Source of the DNA: JAUIBE01 sp035267185
GTDB lineage: Bacteria; Pseudomonadota; Gammaproteobacteria; Xanthomonadales; SZUA-36
Length of the DNA stretch: 64,000 nt
Direction: 5' to 3'
Assembly (NCBI GenBank): GCA_035267185.1
Contig: DATFLY010000127.1
Span: 40,280 to 104,279 of the forward strand
Shown here: piece after piece, positions 24,692 to 32,457 of the stretch
How positions within the stretch are numbered: position 1 is the first letter of the stretch
Layout of the letters: each line of letters opens with the position of its first letter
Notes under the pieces: generated by a model
What the model saw: the letters and a program-made list of their open reading frames with translations, nothing else
Databases searched by the model: none
What the model was told of the DNA's origin: nothing
Translations under genes and position numbers: made by a program

Positions 24692-25358
24692 AAGTGCTTT
24701 GCCGTCGACAGTATGGCTGTGGCAGCATCAGTGGTTCAGCGGGGCTGTGACCACGGCATTTGAGTACTTCGATGCGCATACCATCTGCGGCGCTGTCCAG
24801 CTTGAGGCGAAGTGCTGCAGGGGATGCTGCCGAGGCAGTGGTTTCCGGTCGAAACATGAAGGCAATGGCGCGCTGGCTTTGTGCTGCGAGTTGCAGCCGT
24901 CTCAGGGTGGCGAAACGAACATCCTTTGGCCAGGACAGCACCACGCTTTCCGGTATCTCTCTTAAAGCCTGTTCACAGGCCCACAGGGATTCATCATGTT
25001 TTTGGGTGCGTATCAGCACAAGCCGTTCGAGATTGAGGCCATGACCATGCAATGTTGCCGGGTAGGGCACCCATGGCGGGTCGACAAGTATGATCCAGTG
25101 CCCCTGCCTGCCAGTCGCTGCAAGGGCAGGGAACAGCAGGCTGAACTCTCCCACCCCAGAATGCGCAGTGATTAATTCCGTGACTGCACCGCGCGGCCAG
25201 CCTTCACCGGGCAGACGATGGTCCAGGATTTTATGACCTGTGGAAATGGTTGCTTGTGCACGGTTAGGAAATCGGCCTTTCCACAGCGATGAAGTGCTGG
25301 CAAGTACGTCTTCAAGCGATTTTGCCTGGTTCCCCTTCAGCGGCATATTAAACGGCAT
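24591..25358 (-). CDS. imuA: ImuA, SOS mutasome accessory protein
   Basis: This RecA-like/SulA-related protein of 255 residues acts with ImuB and DnaE2 in translesion synthesis. Visible are LWKGRFPNRAQATISTGH, LPGEGWPRGAVTELI and VGEFSLLFPALAA (remnant P-loop region), and IEVLKCRGHSPAEP near the end. ATG 25358 lies one base after the lexA stop; ATG 25346 is also possible. After LKCRG the frame runs on about 40 residues of low-complexity sequence deep into imuB, giving an unusually long overlap. Confidence 0.88.
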   Translation of the reverse strand: MPFNMPLKGNQAKSLEDVLASTSSLWKGRFPNRAQATISTGHKILDHRLPGEGWPRGAVTELITAHSGVGEFSLLFPALAATGRQGHWIILVDPPWVPYPATLHGHGLNLERLVLIRTQKHDESLWACEQALREIPESVVLSWPKDVRFATLRRLQLAAQSQRAIAFMFRPETTASAASPAALRLKLDSAADGMRIEVLKCRGHSPAEPLMLPQPYCRRQSTYERSSMVGSSAAAPGTGLSYPRSPGISRPSRHH

Positions 25359-25359
25359 A

Positions 25360-25992
25360 TCAAAGCTTAACGCGAACCACGCCCACACCCAGCCCCTCAA
25401 TCACCAGGGACTGTCGTCTCAGATCGATGTTAATGGGTTCAAAATCAGCATTCTCGGGAAGGAGCTGAACCTGGTGATCGTTCTTCCGAAAGCGTTTCAC
25501 GGTGACCTCGTCGTCAATTCGGGCAACCACGATCTGGCCATTGCGTGCTTCAGGTGTGCGGTGTACCGCCAGCAGGTCCCCGTCCAGAATGCCGGCGTCC
25601 CGCATGCTCATTCCGGTAACACGTAACAGGTAGTCAGGTTTATCTGAGAACAGCAAAGGATCGATGCGGTATTCGTCCTCCACATTTTCCTGGGCAAGCA
25701 CCGGGCTGCCTGCAGCAACCCGGCCTACCAGGGGAACAAGGCGATGCTTTGATGCAGGTAATGCTTCATTCGAAAGCGGCAGCAGTGTGATTCCGCGTGA
25801 AATGCCCGGCTCGATTGTGATCTGGTTTTTCTTTTCCAATGCCCGAAGATGGGCCTCAGCAGCGTTCGGCGAACGGAAGCCGAAATGTTTTGCCAGCTCT
25901 GATCTTGTAGGAGGAAATTTATTATTTTCAATAAATTCCGATATAAACCTGAGAATTTGCTTTTGACGTGCTGTCAGTTCTTTGGGTGCCAT
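25360..25992 (-). CDS. lexA: SOS repressor LexA
   Basis: LexA of 210 residues has the N-terminal winged helix (LTARQKQILRFISEF, PPTRSELAKHFGF) and the self-cleavage site with Ala-Gly in VAAGSP (about 91-96). The catalytic Ser is in VTGMSMRDAGI and the Lys in VTVKRFR. It represses SOS genes until RecA filaments trigger cleavage. GGAGA lies nine bases before the ATG, and a canonical LexA box overlaps the promoter, so the gene represses itself and the downstream imuA-imuB. Confidence 0.97.
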   Translation of the reverse strand: MAPKELTARQKQILRFISEFIENNKFPPTRSELAKHFGFRSPNAAEAHLRALEKKNQITIEPGISRGITLLPLSNEALPASKHRLVPLVGRVAAGSPVLAQENVEDEYRIDPLLFSDKPDYLLRVTGMSMRDAGILDGDLLAVHRTPEARNGQIVVARIDDEVTVKRFRKNDHQVQLLPENADFEPINIDLRRQSLVIEGLGVGVVRVKL

Positions 25993-26014
25993 TTGAATGA
26001 TTCTCCATAATTAA

Positions 26015-26030
26015 CTGTAAATATATACAG
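26015..26030. promoter_or_regulatory. LexA (SOS) box
   Basis: The 16-bp sequence CTGTAAATATATACAG matches CTGT-N8-ACAG exactly and lies 23 bp upstream of the lexA ATG. It covers the -10 box of the lexA promoter, so bound LexA would block polymerase. It is the only full CTGT-N8-ACAG site I found beside the repair genes of this window. Confidence 0.92.
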
Positions 26031-26048
26031 TAATAAAGAACCATTCAA
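26020..26048 (-). promoter_or_regulatory. Sigma-70 promoter of lexA-imuA-imuB
   Basis: On the minus strand TTGAAT (26043-26048) and TATATT (26020-26025) are separated by 17 bp, a near-consensus sigma-70 promoter. The LexA box overlaps the -10 hexamer. It starts in the gap after the DUF2207 gene, which reads in the same direction. Confidence 0.75.
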
Positions 26049-26065
26049 GCCGTTATTTCCTGGGT

Positions 26066-27793
26066 TTACCAGCCACCGCCACCACCGCCACCTCCACCAC
26101 CACCAGAGGACCCACCACCACCTGAACCAGAGCTTGAGCCGGGAGGTGATGAAGCCGAGGAGATCGCGGATGAAAAGCTGCTGCTGAACCGGTTGCCCAT
26201 GTCGTTGATTGACCTGAAGTTGCGCGAGGAGCCGCGATACCAGTTGGGCCTTCCGCCATCCTGGTTGCGCACTTCTTCAGGCATTTCATTCTCGAACCGT
26301 TCACACCAGCTGTTCTCAACGCCCAGCGCATAAGCATAAGGCAGGAAATCCTCGAAAATTTCAGGCGTCAGGCGAGGGGACTCCATTTGTTCCAATCGAT
26401 CTTCTTCAGCAGTATCAAGGTATCGTTTGAAACCCTCGATCTCATCCATGATGCGCCTGCCGGATGGCGTGGGCGCCCGTAACAGGAAGATGAACAGAAT
26501 GTGTGTCACCACGCCGAAAAACAAATAAATCACCCAAAGTAAACCACCCCCATGAAAGAATCGGGCGAGGATCATGGTGCCAAAAAATATGATGAATGCA
26601 GGTAACAGGTAGCCCAGGTTGAGACGAAACAGACGTCCCTTGAACTCTGTCGCCAGGTTACTCTGAAGGACCGACTTTGCAGAGCGAAAACGGGAGTGAT
26701 TGCTCTGCTCCATTTCAAGGCTGCCCCTGCCGGATGGAAACAAGCTTCTTAAAACGGCACGTTCCGGCCGCGTGGGTGGTTCAGCACCTTCTTCATCCGC
26801 CAGCCGTGTGAGCGTGAAGTCCCCATCATCATCGTCAATCACGAGTTGTTTCTTGATCGCCAGGCTGATGATGGCCGCCACGAAACATGCGCGTCGGAAT
26901 CCCATGGACAGCACGTAACGGCAGGCAGCGGGTGACAGACCCCTGGGTGGTTCAAAGCGGGGAATGATGATTCCGGTCGCCGGATCGCGGCCTGCCTTGT
27001 TCCACGACCACAGATACCAGGTAAACATCATCAGCCAGCCGATTGTCAGGACAAGGGCAGCACCGTTGTCACTGAGAAACCAGCGAACTCTCTGTCCTGT
27101 CGTGGGTTCAGCTACCATCCCCTTGGGAAATGCGACGATCACTGACAGGTTTTCCCAGGGGCTGAGGGCACGGGTGGTCTCAAATGTAACCGTCTTGCTG
27201 TCAATGATGCGGTAGTTTGCGTGTGAAGCCCTGGATCCGTAAACGCCGGTATAGGCATTGAGAATCAGGTCATCCGATGACACAGATTCAGGTAGCCTGA
27301 TGGTAGCGGATGCCTGGTCAATGTTGAACATCCAGCCATTGCCGGTGACATTCCACCAGAGCTCGTCATATTCCTCGAAGAAACCGAGTTGCCGGGTGGT
27401 CTGGTAACGGAAGCGATAAATATGTTCGCCAGGGTCGAGGAAACGATTTGCGCTACCAGCGTAGATCCTGACCCCGTTTGACATGCTGTCAGTGTGCCAG
27501 TCCTCGGGGCGGTCATTGCGTGATACTGAAATCACTTCGAACCCTACCCTGTATTGATTTCCGGCCCCGTCCTGATAGCGGGTAGGGAAATCACGATAGA
27601 TTCCGCGCCGGATATTGCTGCCTTCCGCCCGAACATGAATCGTCTCTGTCACATCAAGCTGCCCTTCTTCCAGAATGGTGACATCCGAGTGATAGGAAAG
27701 TATTCGTTCATCAGCAGCCAGTGAAGTGACTGTTATCAACAGTGACAGAAAAACCAGTGGGCGCAAAAAGTGGCTGTTGCAGAATCGTCTCAT
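26066..27793 (-). CDS. DUF2207 membrane protein with glycine-run C-terminus
   Basis: The protein of 575 residues has a signal peptide (FLRPLVFLSLLITVTSLAA) and an extracytoplasmic DUF2207 domain (RILSYHSDVTILEEGQLDV to about 230). A membrane segment follows near 235-255, then a cytoplasmic part with two more membrane segments (about 392-430), and a tail of Ser and Gly ending in an eleven-glycine run plus Trp. Function of the family is unknown; it often accompanies LemA. ATG 27793 lies one base after the lemA stop; a TTG at 27811 is a weaker option. It is the last gene of a five-gene minus-strand run. Confidence 0.85.
   Translation of the reverse strand: MRRFCNSHFLRPLVFLSLLITVTSLAADERILSYHSDVTILEEGQLDVTETIHVRAEGSNIRRGIYRDFPTRYQDGAGNQYRVGFEVISVSRNDRPEDWHTDSMSNGVRIYAGSANRFLDPGEHIYRFRYQTTRQLGFFEEYDELWWNVTGNGWMFNIDQASATIRLPESVSSDDLILNAYTGVYGSRASHANYRIIDSKTVTFETTRALSPWENLSVIVAFPKGMVAEPTTGQRVRWFLSDNGAALVLTIGWLMMFTWYLWSWNKAGRDPATGIIIPRFEPPRGLSPAACRYVLSMGFRRACFVAAIISLAIKKQLVIDDDDGDFTLTRLADEEGAEPPTRPERAVLRSLFPSGRGSLEMEQSNHSRFRSAKSVLQSNLATEFKGRLFRLNLGYLLPAFIIFFGTMILARFFHGGGLLWVIYLFFGVVTHILFIFLLRAPTPSGRRIMDEIEGFKRYLDTAEEDRLEQMESPRLTPEIFEDFLPYAYALGVENSWCERFENEMPEEVRNQDGGRPNWYRGSSRNFRSINDMGNRFSSSFSSAISSASSPPGSSSGSGGGGSSGGGGGGGGGGGW
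26073..26123. repeat. CCN/GGN trinucleotide-rich tract
   Basis: The 3' end of the DUF2207 gene is a run of CCA, CCG and CCT triplets on the plus strand (two blocks, 26073-26105 and 26110-26123) that encodes the glycine run. Imperfect triplet runs of this kind can gain or lose units by slippage without changing frame. Confidence 0.8.
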
Positions 27794-27794
27794 T

Positions 27795-28355
27795 TCAATT
27801 GGTCTGATCAAGTTTTACCTCGGGGTTTTCCCGCATGGACGCCAGCTCAATTTCGAAAAACTCGGCCTGGCGAAAACCAAATGCAGTGGCTACCAGCATG
27901 GCTGGAAAACTCTCAACAAAATTGTTGTTGTCCCTGACGCTGCCATTGTAATAACGACGTGAATACTGAATCTGGTCTTCAATTTCCACGAGATTCTCAT
28001 GCAGCTGAGCAATGTTCTCACTGGCCTTCAGGTCGGGATAGTCTTCAGCAACCGCAAATAATCGTGCAATAGAACGGGACAGTCCGCTTTCCTTCTCTGC
28101 ACGCTGGCCTGCGGGCAGTTCCCTGCTGGCCCGAAGACCGGTGATTCTCTCCAGGGCCGACGTTTCATAAGACATGTAACCCTTAACGGCAGCAATAAGG
28201 TTTGGAACCAGGTCATAGCGCCGCAACAACTGCACATCGATACCGGACCAGGCTTCATCCACCTGGTTGCGCAACCTGACCATGCGATTGTATGCCCATA
28301 CCACCCACAGAACGATGACCAGGACCACTGTCGCCAGAATAATTATTGTGGACAC
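27795..28355 (-). CDS. lemA: LemA family protein
   Basis: The 186-residue protein has one N-terminal membrane helix (residues 4-22) followed by the LemA helical domain (NQVDEAWSGIDVQLLRRYDLVPNLIAAVKGY, with AFGFRQAEFFEI near the end). LemA proteins are membrane-anchored helical bundles of unclear function, often next to TPM/DUF2207 membrane proteins. The start is GTG 28355 with GGAG eleven bases upstream. It lies 5 bp after the transglutaminase gene and one base before the DUF2207 gene. Confidence 0.92.
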   Translation of the reverse strand: MSTIIILATVVLVIVLWVVWAYNRMVRLRNQVDEAWSGIDVQLLRRYDLVPNLIAAVKGYMSYETSALERITGLRASRELPAGQRAEKESGLSRSIARLFAVAEDYPDLKASENIAQLHENLVEIEDQIQYSRRYYNGSVRDNNNFVESFPAMLVATAFGFRQAEFFEIELASMRENPEVKLDQTN

Positions 28356-28360
28356 GCTGC

Positions 28361-30355
28361 TTAATGCTCCTTCTTTGTGCCGGGCCTGAAGCCTTTGACG
28401 GCCTGTTTGAAGTCCTTGAGACCCGGGGGTGTCGGCGAATACCTGTATTGATTATAAAGCGTGGTGATGCGCTCTATTTCCGGGGCATCTGCAGGCAATA
28501 CCTCGCCTGCTTCCAGCGCCACGGTCCAGGCCCCTTTGGATGGCCGGGATGAAACGCCAGCCTGCTGGAGTCTCTTGAGAAAACGCAACCAGGTCGCCTG
28601 TAGTGGAGTGCGGCGCATTGGTCCCTGGATTTTCAGAATGAATGGCATTAAGAGTGCCGCCAGGATGCCAAGTACAACCAGCAGAACCGTTACCAGCCGT
28701 TTGGGATCCATTTCCGAGATGCCAAGCGGTTCGAAAATCTTCGCCTGTTCGGCAGCGCTGAAGTCGATGACCCAATCATTCCAGGAGCGCTGTAGTACAT
28801 CGATTCCATTGCGAACCTGCCGGAGCCACTCAAAGTCCAGCATATGTCTTGGTTCAGAAACAGCTTCCAGCGATCCGCTTTGCACCCGTAAGGGCGATAC
28901 AGCGCCGGTGGGATCAATCCGCGTCCAGCCGGATCCTTCCAGCCATATTTCTGACCAGGCATGTGCGTCAGATTGTCGAACCAGCATGTAATCACCGAAT
29001 TCGTTAAACCAACCACCCTGGTAACCGGTAACGACCCTGGCAGGGATATTGGCCATGCGCATCAGCACCGTAAATGTTGAGGAATAGTGTTCACAATATC
29101 CGGAGCGTGTATTGAAGAGGAAGTCGTCAACGGTATTTCGTCCCAGTAATGGGGGATCGAGCATGTAGTGAAACTCTTCCTCATTAAAATAGCGAAGCAC
29201 ACGTTCTGCCAGTTCACGATCATCAGGAATTTCCTGTCGCCACTGTGATACCAGTTCTCTTGAACGTGGATTAAAACCTTCTGGCAGTTGCAGGGCAGTT
29301 TGCCTCAGAACCTGGCTGAGTTGAGGCGAATCGGCGAAATCCGAATCTGATGCCATGTCATAGCGAAACAGCTGGGTTACAGATTTCTTGCGAAGAATCT
29401 GAAAATCCATCGTCAGGGTACTGTCCGGGGGCACCTGGGTCGGGTAGTCCAGGGCAAACAGCCACTTTCGTTCGTTTGGCTCAAGTTGAATGGTGTAACG
29501 ATAGTCTGCATCGCTGTCCTGCGGCCGCTTTCGGGCTTCAATATTGCGGCTCCAGAAATTCGACTCCCACTCCCTTCCATCAAACTCCCACAACACTGGT
29601 CCACGCCAGTAGAGTTCCTGTTGTGAGGGAACCGGTCCTTCGAAATCAACCCGAAATGCAGCCGTATCATCCATGAACAATTGTTGAATTGATCCTGGCG
29701 ACATGCTGTCTGACAATCCCGAACGCGCATCGAGGCTGGATTCAGGAACGCCCCACAGAGGGCTGGTCCAGCGGGGAAACAGAACGAAAAGCGCCAGCGC
29801 GGCCGGCAGAGCGAGTAACAGGATTCTGAAACTGAATCCAAGCTCCGAAATGGCCGAACGACCCAGTGATGGGATTTTGCTCGAATCCACAAATGCTTCA
29901 CGTCGATGCAACTGGGCAAGAGCAATTAACGCGGTAGCCACGACCAGCGCTCCGTAAATTGGCATCAACAGGCCCTGGGCAAACAGAAACTGGGTGGCAC
30001 ACAAGAACATGCTGAAACTCACCACCACTCGTGCATCCCTGACGTAGTAGCTCTCCAGCAATTTCAAAGAAAGCATGACTGCCAGCAGACTCACCGCGGC
30101 TGTCCTTCCAAAGACGTTGCCGTAAGACATCACCAGCAGAAGCAGGGCAACACCCAGTGCTGTGACACGCATGACAGTGGGCAATGGCTTAAGTCCCTTC
30201 TTTTCCGACCACAGCCGCCAGACAAAGGGCGCCAGTGTGGCAGCGATCAGCCATACAGGCATCCGCCATAGCTGAACTGACAGCGCAATCGCCAGTGTTG
30301 CCATGACCCAGATCATGGAGCGCGTATCGACGGGGATTTTTCTTTTAGCCTTCAT
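28361..30355 (-). CDS. tgpA: TgpA-like membrane transglutaminase (DUF3488/DUF4129)
   Basis: The 664-residue protein has five to six N-terminal membrane helices (about 13-190) and a periplasmic transglutaminase domain. The catalytic Cys lies in RSGYCEHYSSTF, His in SDAHAWSEIWL and Asp in RIDPTGAV. A further membrane helix near 560-580 and a cytoplasmic C-terminal domain follow. Pseudomonas TgpA has this layout and is essential there. ATG 30355 overlaps the DUF58 gene end by 11 bp. MoxR-DUF58-transglutaminase is a known gene trio, thought to process or cross-link envelope proteins. Confidence 0.9.
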   Translation of the reverse strand: MKAKRKIPVDTRSMIWVMATLAIALSVQLWRMPVWLIAATLAPFVWRLWSEKKGLKPLPTVMRVTALGVALLLLVMSYGNVFGRTAAVSLLAVMLSLKLLESYYVRDARVVVSFSMFLCATQFLFAQGLLMPIYGALVVATALIALAQLHRREAFVDSSKIPSLGRSAISELGFSFRILLLALPAALALFVLFPRWTSPLWGVPESSLDARSGLSDSMSPGSIQQLFMDDTAAFRVDFEGPVPSQQELYWRGPVLWEFDGREWESNFWSRNIEARKRPQDSDADYRYTIQLEPNERKWLFALDYPTQVPPDSTLTMDFQILRKKSVTQLFRYDMASDSDFADSPQLSQVLRQTALQLPEGFNPRSRELVSQWRQEIPDDRELAERVLRYFNEEEFHYMLDPPLLGRNTVDDFLFNTRSGYCEHYSSTFTVLMRMANIPARVVTGYQGGWFNEFGDYMLVRQSDAHAWSEIWLEGSGWTRIDPTGAVSPLRVQSGSLEAVSEPRHMLDFEWLRQVRNGIDVLQRSWNDWVIDFSAAEQAKIFEPLGISEMDPKRLVTVLLVVLGILAALLMPFILKIQGPMRRTPLQATWLRFLKRLQQAGVSSRPSKGAWTVALEAGEVLPADAPEIERITTLYNQYRYSPTPPGLKDFKQAVKGFRPGTKKEH

Positions 30356-31349
30356 GCAGAGCCAGAATTTTAAGGCAGGCCGCCCTGTGTTCCTCACCCA
30401 GGTCAGCTGGCAGGGCCTCTGTCGGCATTTCAAGACTGTAGGGAATCTGGTGGTGTTCGGCCCTCAATATCCATGCCGTCATGATGGAAAGTTTTTCTTC
30501 AACATCCCTGGCCGGTGTCAGGTACCAGTTAAATTCGCAGGCTTCTTCCCTTGGCGCTTCCATTTCACGTGTGAACAGTTTCTGGTGGCGGGCACTGGTC
30601 CGCCAGGCAATTCGTCTCAGGGAGTCACCTGGCTGGTATTCACGTAAGCCATGAAAATGTTCGCCATCACCTTTTTGCGCCTTTCCATGATCTCCTCTCC
30701 CGGTTCGGGGCAGCGGAGGTGGATTGTGGGCCGGCTCCGGGTATACCAGGCATTCTGCTTCCGGTACGAGTATCGACCAGGCCTTGAAGAGCCCAAAGGG
30801 AAAACGGTTTTCGATGGCGAATGCTTGCATCTTCAAACGGCCGCGCTTCCATGTTTCGCATTTGAGGTTCAGCTTCAGGGTTTCTTCAGGCAGAAAATCA
30901 CGACAGTCTCCAACGCCTCCCTCGTGCGCTTCGGTGGCGGTGTTCCACCTGGAACAGATGGCGTATCGATTTCGTGATTCGGTGTTTCGGATCAGCACCT
31001 GGAACAGTGCATTTTCACCTGCAAAAACGGGTTCGGCTGCAATTTTCAGTACTGATAGTCCTGCCTGGTTTCGATAGGCCAGAAACATTGTCATCAGGGA
31101 AATAGAGATTAGAATAAATGCCAGTAACAAGGCCAGGTTGTTGTTGAAATTGAGCGCGCCAATGGCAGTTGCCGCGAGAACGGTCCCGAATCCGACCCCA
31201 AACATGGATGGAAGCACGAAAATATGCCGGTACTCGAAAGTGCGCGGTAGGGTGGTGATGCCCCGTCGACGAACGATGCGCCTGAGCAACCAGCGATCAA
31301 ATCGCTTTCCAGGTTCAAATGTCTGAGAAGAGGCCGTAGTGAGGCTCAC
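30345..31349 (-). CDS. DUF58 domain protein
   Basis: The 334-residue protein has two adjacent membrane helices (about 48-68 and 71-91), then a beta domain, and the DUF58 signature REYQPGDSLRRIAWRTSARHQKLFTREME (about 236-264). DUF58 proteins have a VWA-like fold and work with MoxR ATPases. GTG 31349 starts 7 bp after the moxR stop. No ribosome-binding site is evident. Confidence 0.9.
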   Translation of the reverse strand: MSLTTASSQTFEPGKRFDRWLLRRIVRRRGITTLPRTFEYRHIFVLPSMFGVGFGTVLAATAIGALNFNNNLALLLAFILISISLMTMFLAYRNQAGLSVLKIAAEPVFAGENALFQVLIRNTESRNRYAICSRWNTATEAHEGGVGDCRDFLPEETLKLNLKCETWKRGRLKMQAFAIENRFPFGLFKAWSILVPEAECLVYPEPAHNPPPLPRTGRGDHGKAQKGDGEHFHGLREYQPGDSLRRIAWRTSARHQKLFTREMEAPREEACEFNWYLTPARDVEEKLSIMTAWILRAEHHQIPYSLEMPTEALPADLGEEHRAACLKILALHEG

Positions 31350-31356
31350 TGTGAAA

Positions 31357-32313
31357 TCAGGGTATCGGAACCTGCCTCATCAATTCTGCGATCTGCTCGT
31401 CCGGCGTGGAATCAAATCCTGAGCTGGCAATCAGGCGGTGCCTGCCCAGGCCAGGAAATACGGCCTGAACGTCTTCCGGTATCACGTAATCTCGTTGATC
31501 GAGGAACGCATAGGCACGACTCAGTCTGAGCAATGCCAGGCCTGCCCTTGGAGAAAGTCCCGTTTCAAACCATCGTGGATCACGGGTTTCGTGAACCAGT
31601 GACTGGATGTAATCGAGCAGATCTTCACTCACGAATGTTTTTTCACTGTCTTCCTGAAGCGCCATGACATCTTCAGGTGAAAGACAGGGCTTGATCCGTT
31701 CGAGCATCCCGGCACGATCTTCTGACATCAGCAGTTTGCGTTCCGCTTCCTTGTCCGGATACCCCAGCTTTATGCTGAGAAGAAACCTGTCCAGTTGGGA
31801 CTCGGGAAGTGGAAAAGTTCCGATCAGATCAAGCGGGTTTTGAGTTGCCAGTACGAAAAAGGGTCGGGGCAGGGTGTGGGTTTGGTTCTCAATGGTGACC
31901 TGGCCTTCGGCCATGCCTTCCAGGAGCGCACTCTGGGTTTTTGGTGTTGCGCGGTTAATCTCATCAGCGAGGATGATCTGTGAAAAAATCGGACCTCGGT
32001 GAAATTCAAAAGATTCTGCATCACGACGATAAATGGAAACACCCAGGATATCTGCGGGCAACAGGTCACTGGTGAACTGAATTCTCTGGTAGTCAGAACC
32101 GACGGTTCGCGCCATCGCGTTTGCCAGGGTGGTCTTGCCGACCCCGGGAACGTCCTCAATCAGCAAATGACCGCGTGAAAGCAGCCCGCAAAAGGCCAAA
32201 CGAACCTGCTGTTCTTTGCCGAGCAGGACTTCATTGACTGTTTGCTGTGCTTCAAGCAGGCCGGCATGTCTTCCTTCCGGTTGCCTGGTTTTTTCAATCA
32301 CGCTGCTGTTCAC
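31357..32313 (-). CDS. moxR: MoxR-type AAA+ ATPase
   Basis: This 318-residue AAA+ protein of the MoxR group has Walker A DVPGVGKTTLANA, Walker B ILADEINRATPKTQSALLEGM, sensor 1 VLATQNPLD and arginine-finger region PLPESQLDRF. MoxR proteins act as chaperones that assemble or activate complexes, usually with VWA-domain partners such as DUF58. The start is GTG 32313. It heads the minus-strand run moxR-DUF58-tgpA-lemA-DUF2207, with gaps of 7 bp or less. Confidence 0.93.
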   Translation of the reverse strand: MNSSVIEKTRQPEGRHAGLLEAQQTVNEVLLGKEQQVRLAFCGLLSRGHLLIEDVPGVGKTTLANAMARTVGSDYQRIQFTSDLLPADILGVSIYRRDAESFEFHRGPIFSQIILADEINRATPKTQSALLEGMAEGQVTIENQTHTLPRPFFVLATQNPLDLIGTFPLPESQLDRFLLSIKLGYPDKEAERKLLMSEDRAGMLERIKPCLSPEDVMALQEDSEKTFVSEDLLDYIQSLVHETRDPRWFETGLSPRAGLALLRLSRAYAFLDQRDYVIPEDVQAVFPGLGRHRLIASSGFDSTPDEQIAELMRQVPIP

Positions 32314-32442
32314 AAAATTAAGTTCCGTTTTTCAAGTCCGCAAATCACATGAATGACGATTGCTATCGTATTGATTTGACGAATGACTACCCCATTAGTC
32401 GGAAAGCTGAATGATGCTGAAATCAGTATACCACCAGCAGTC

Positions 32443-32451
32443 TGATATATT
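32443..32451 (+). promoter_or_regulatory. Extended -10 element for the patatin gene, leaderless geometry
   Basis: TGA-TATATT ends six bases before the ATG at 32458, so the expected +1 is the A of the start codon. No ribosome-binding site is present in the six bases CGCGCC. The -35 region is poor, as expected for an extended -10 promoter. The rest of the 144-bp gap to moxR holds a small GACTA/TAGTC repeat (32385-32400) and nothing else I can name. Confidence 0.45.
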
Positions 32452-32457
32452 CGCGCC

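Noticed and set aside
32311..32457. Sigma-E-like GGAACTT just before moxR as a sigma-E promoter
   Set aside because: The matching -10 would have to lie inside the moxR coding region and no TCxxA is found at 16 bp.
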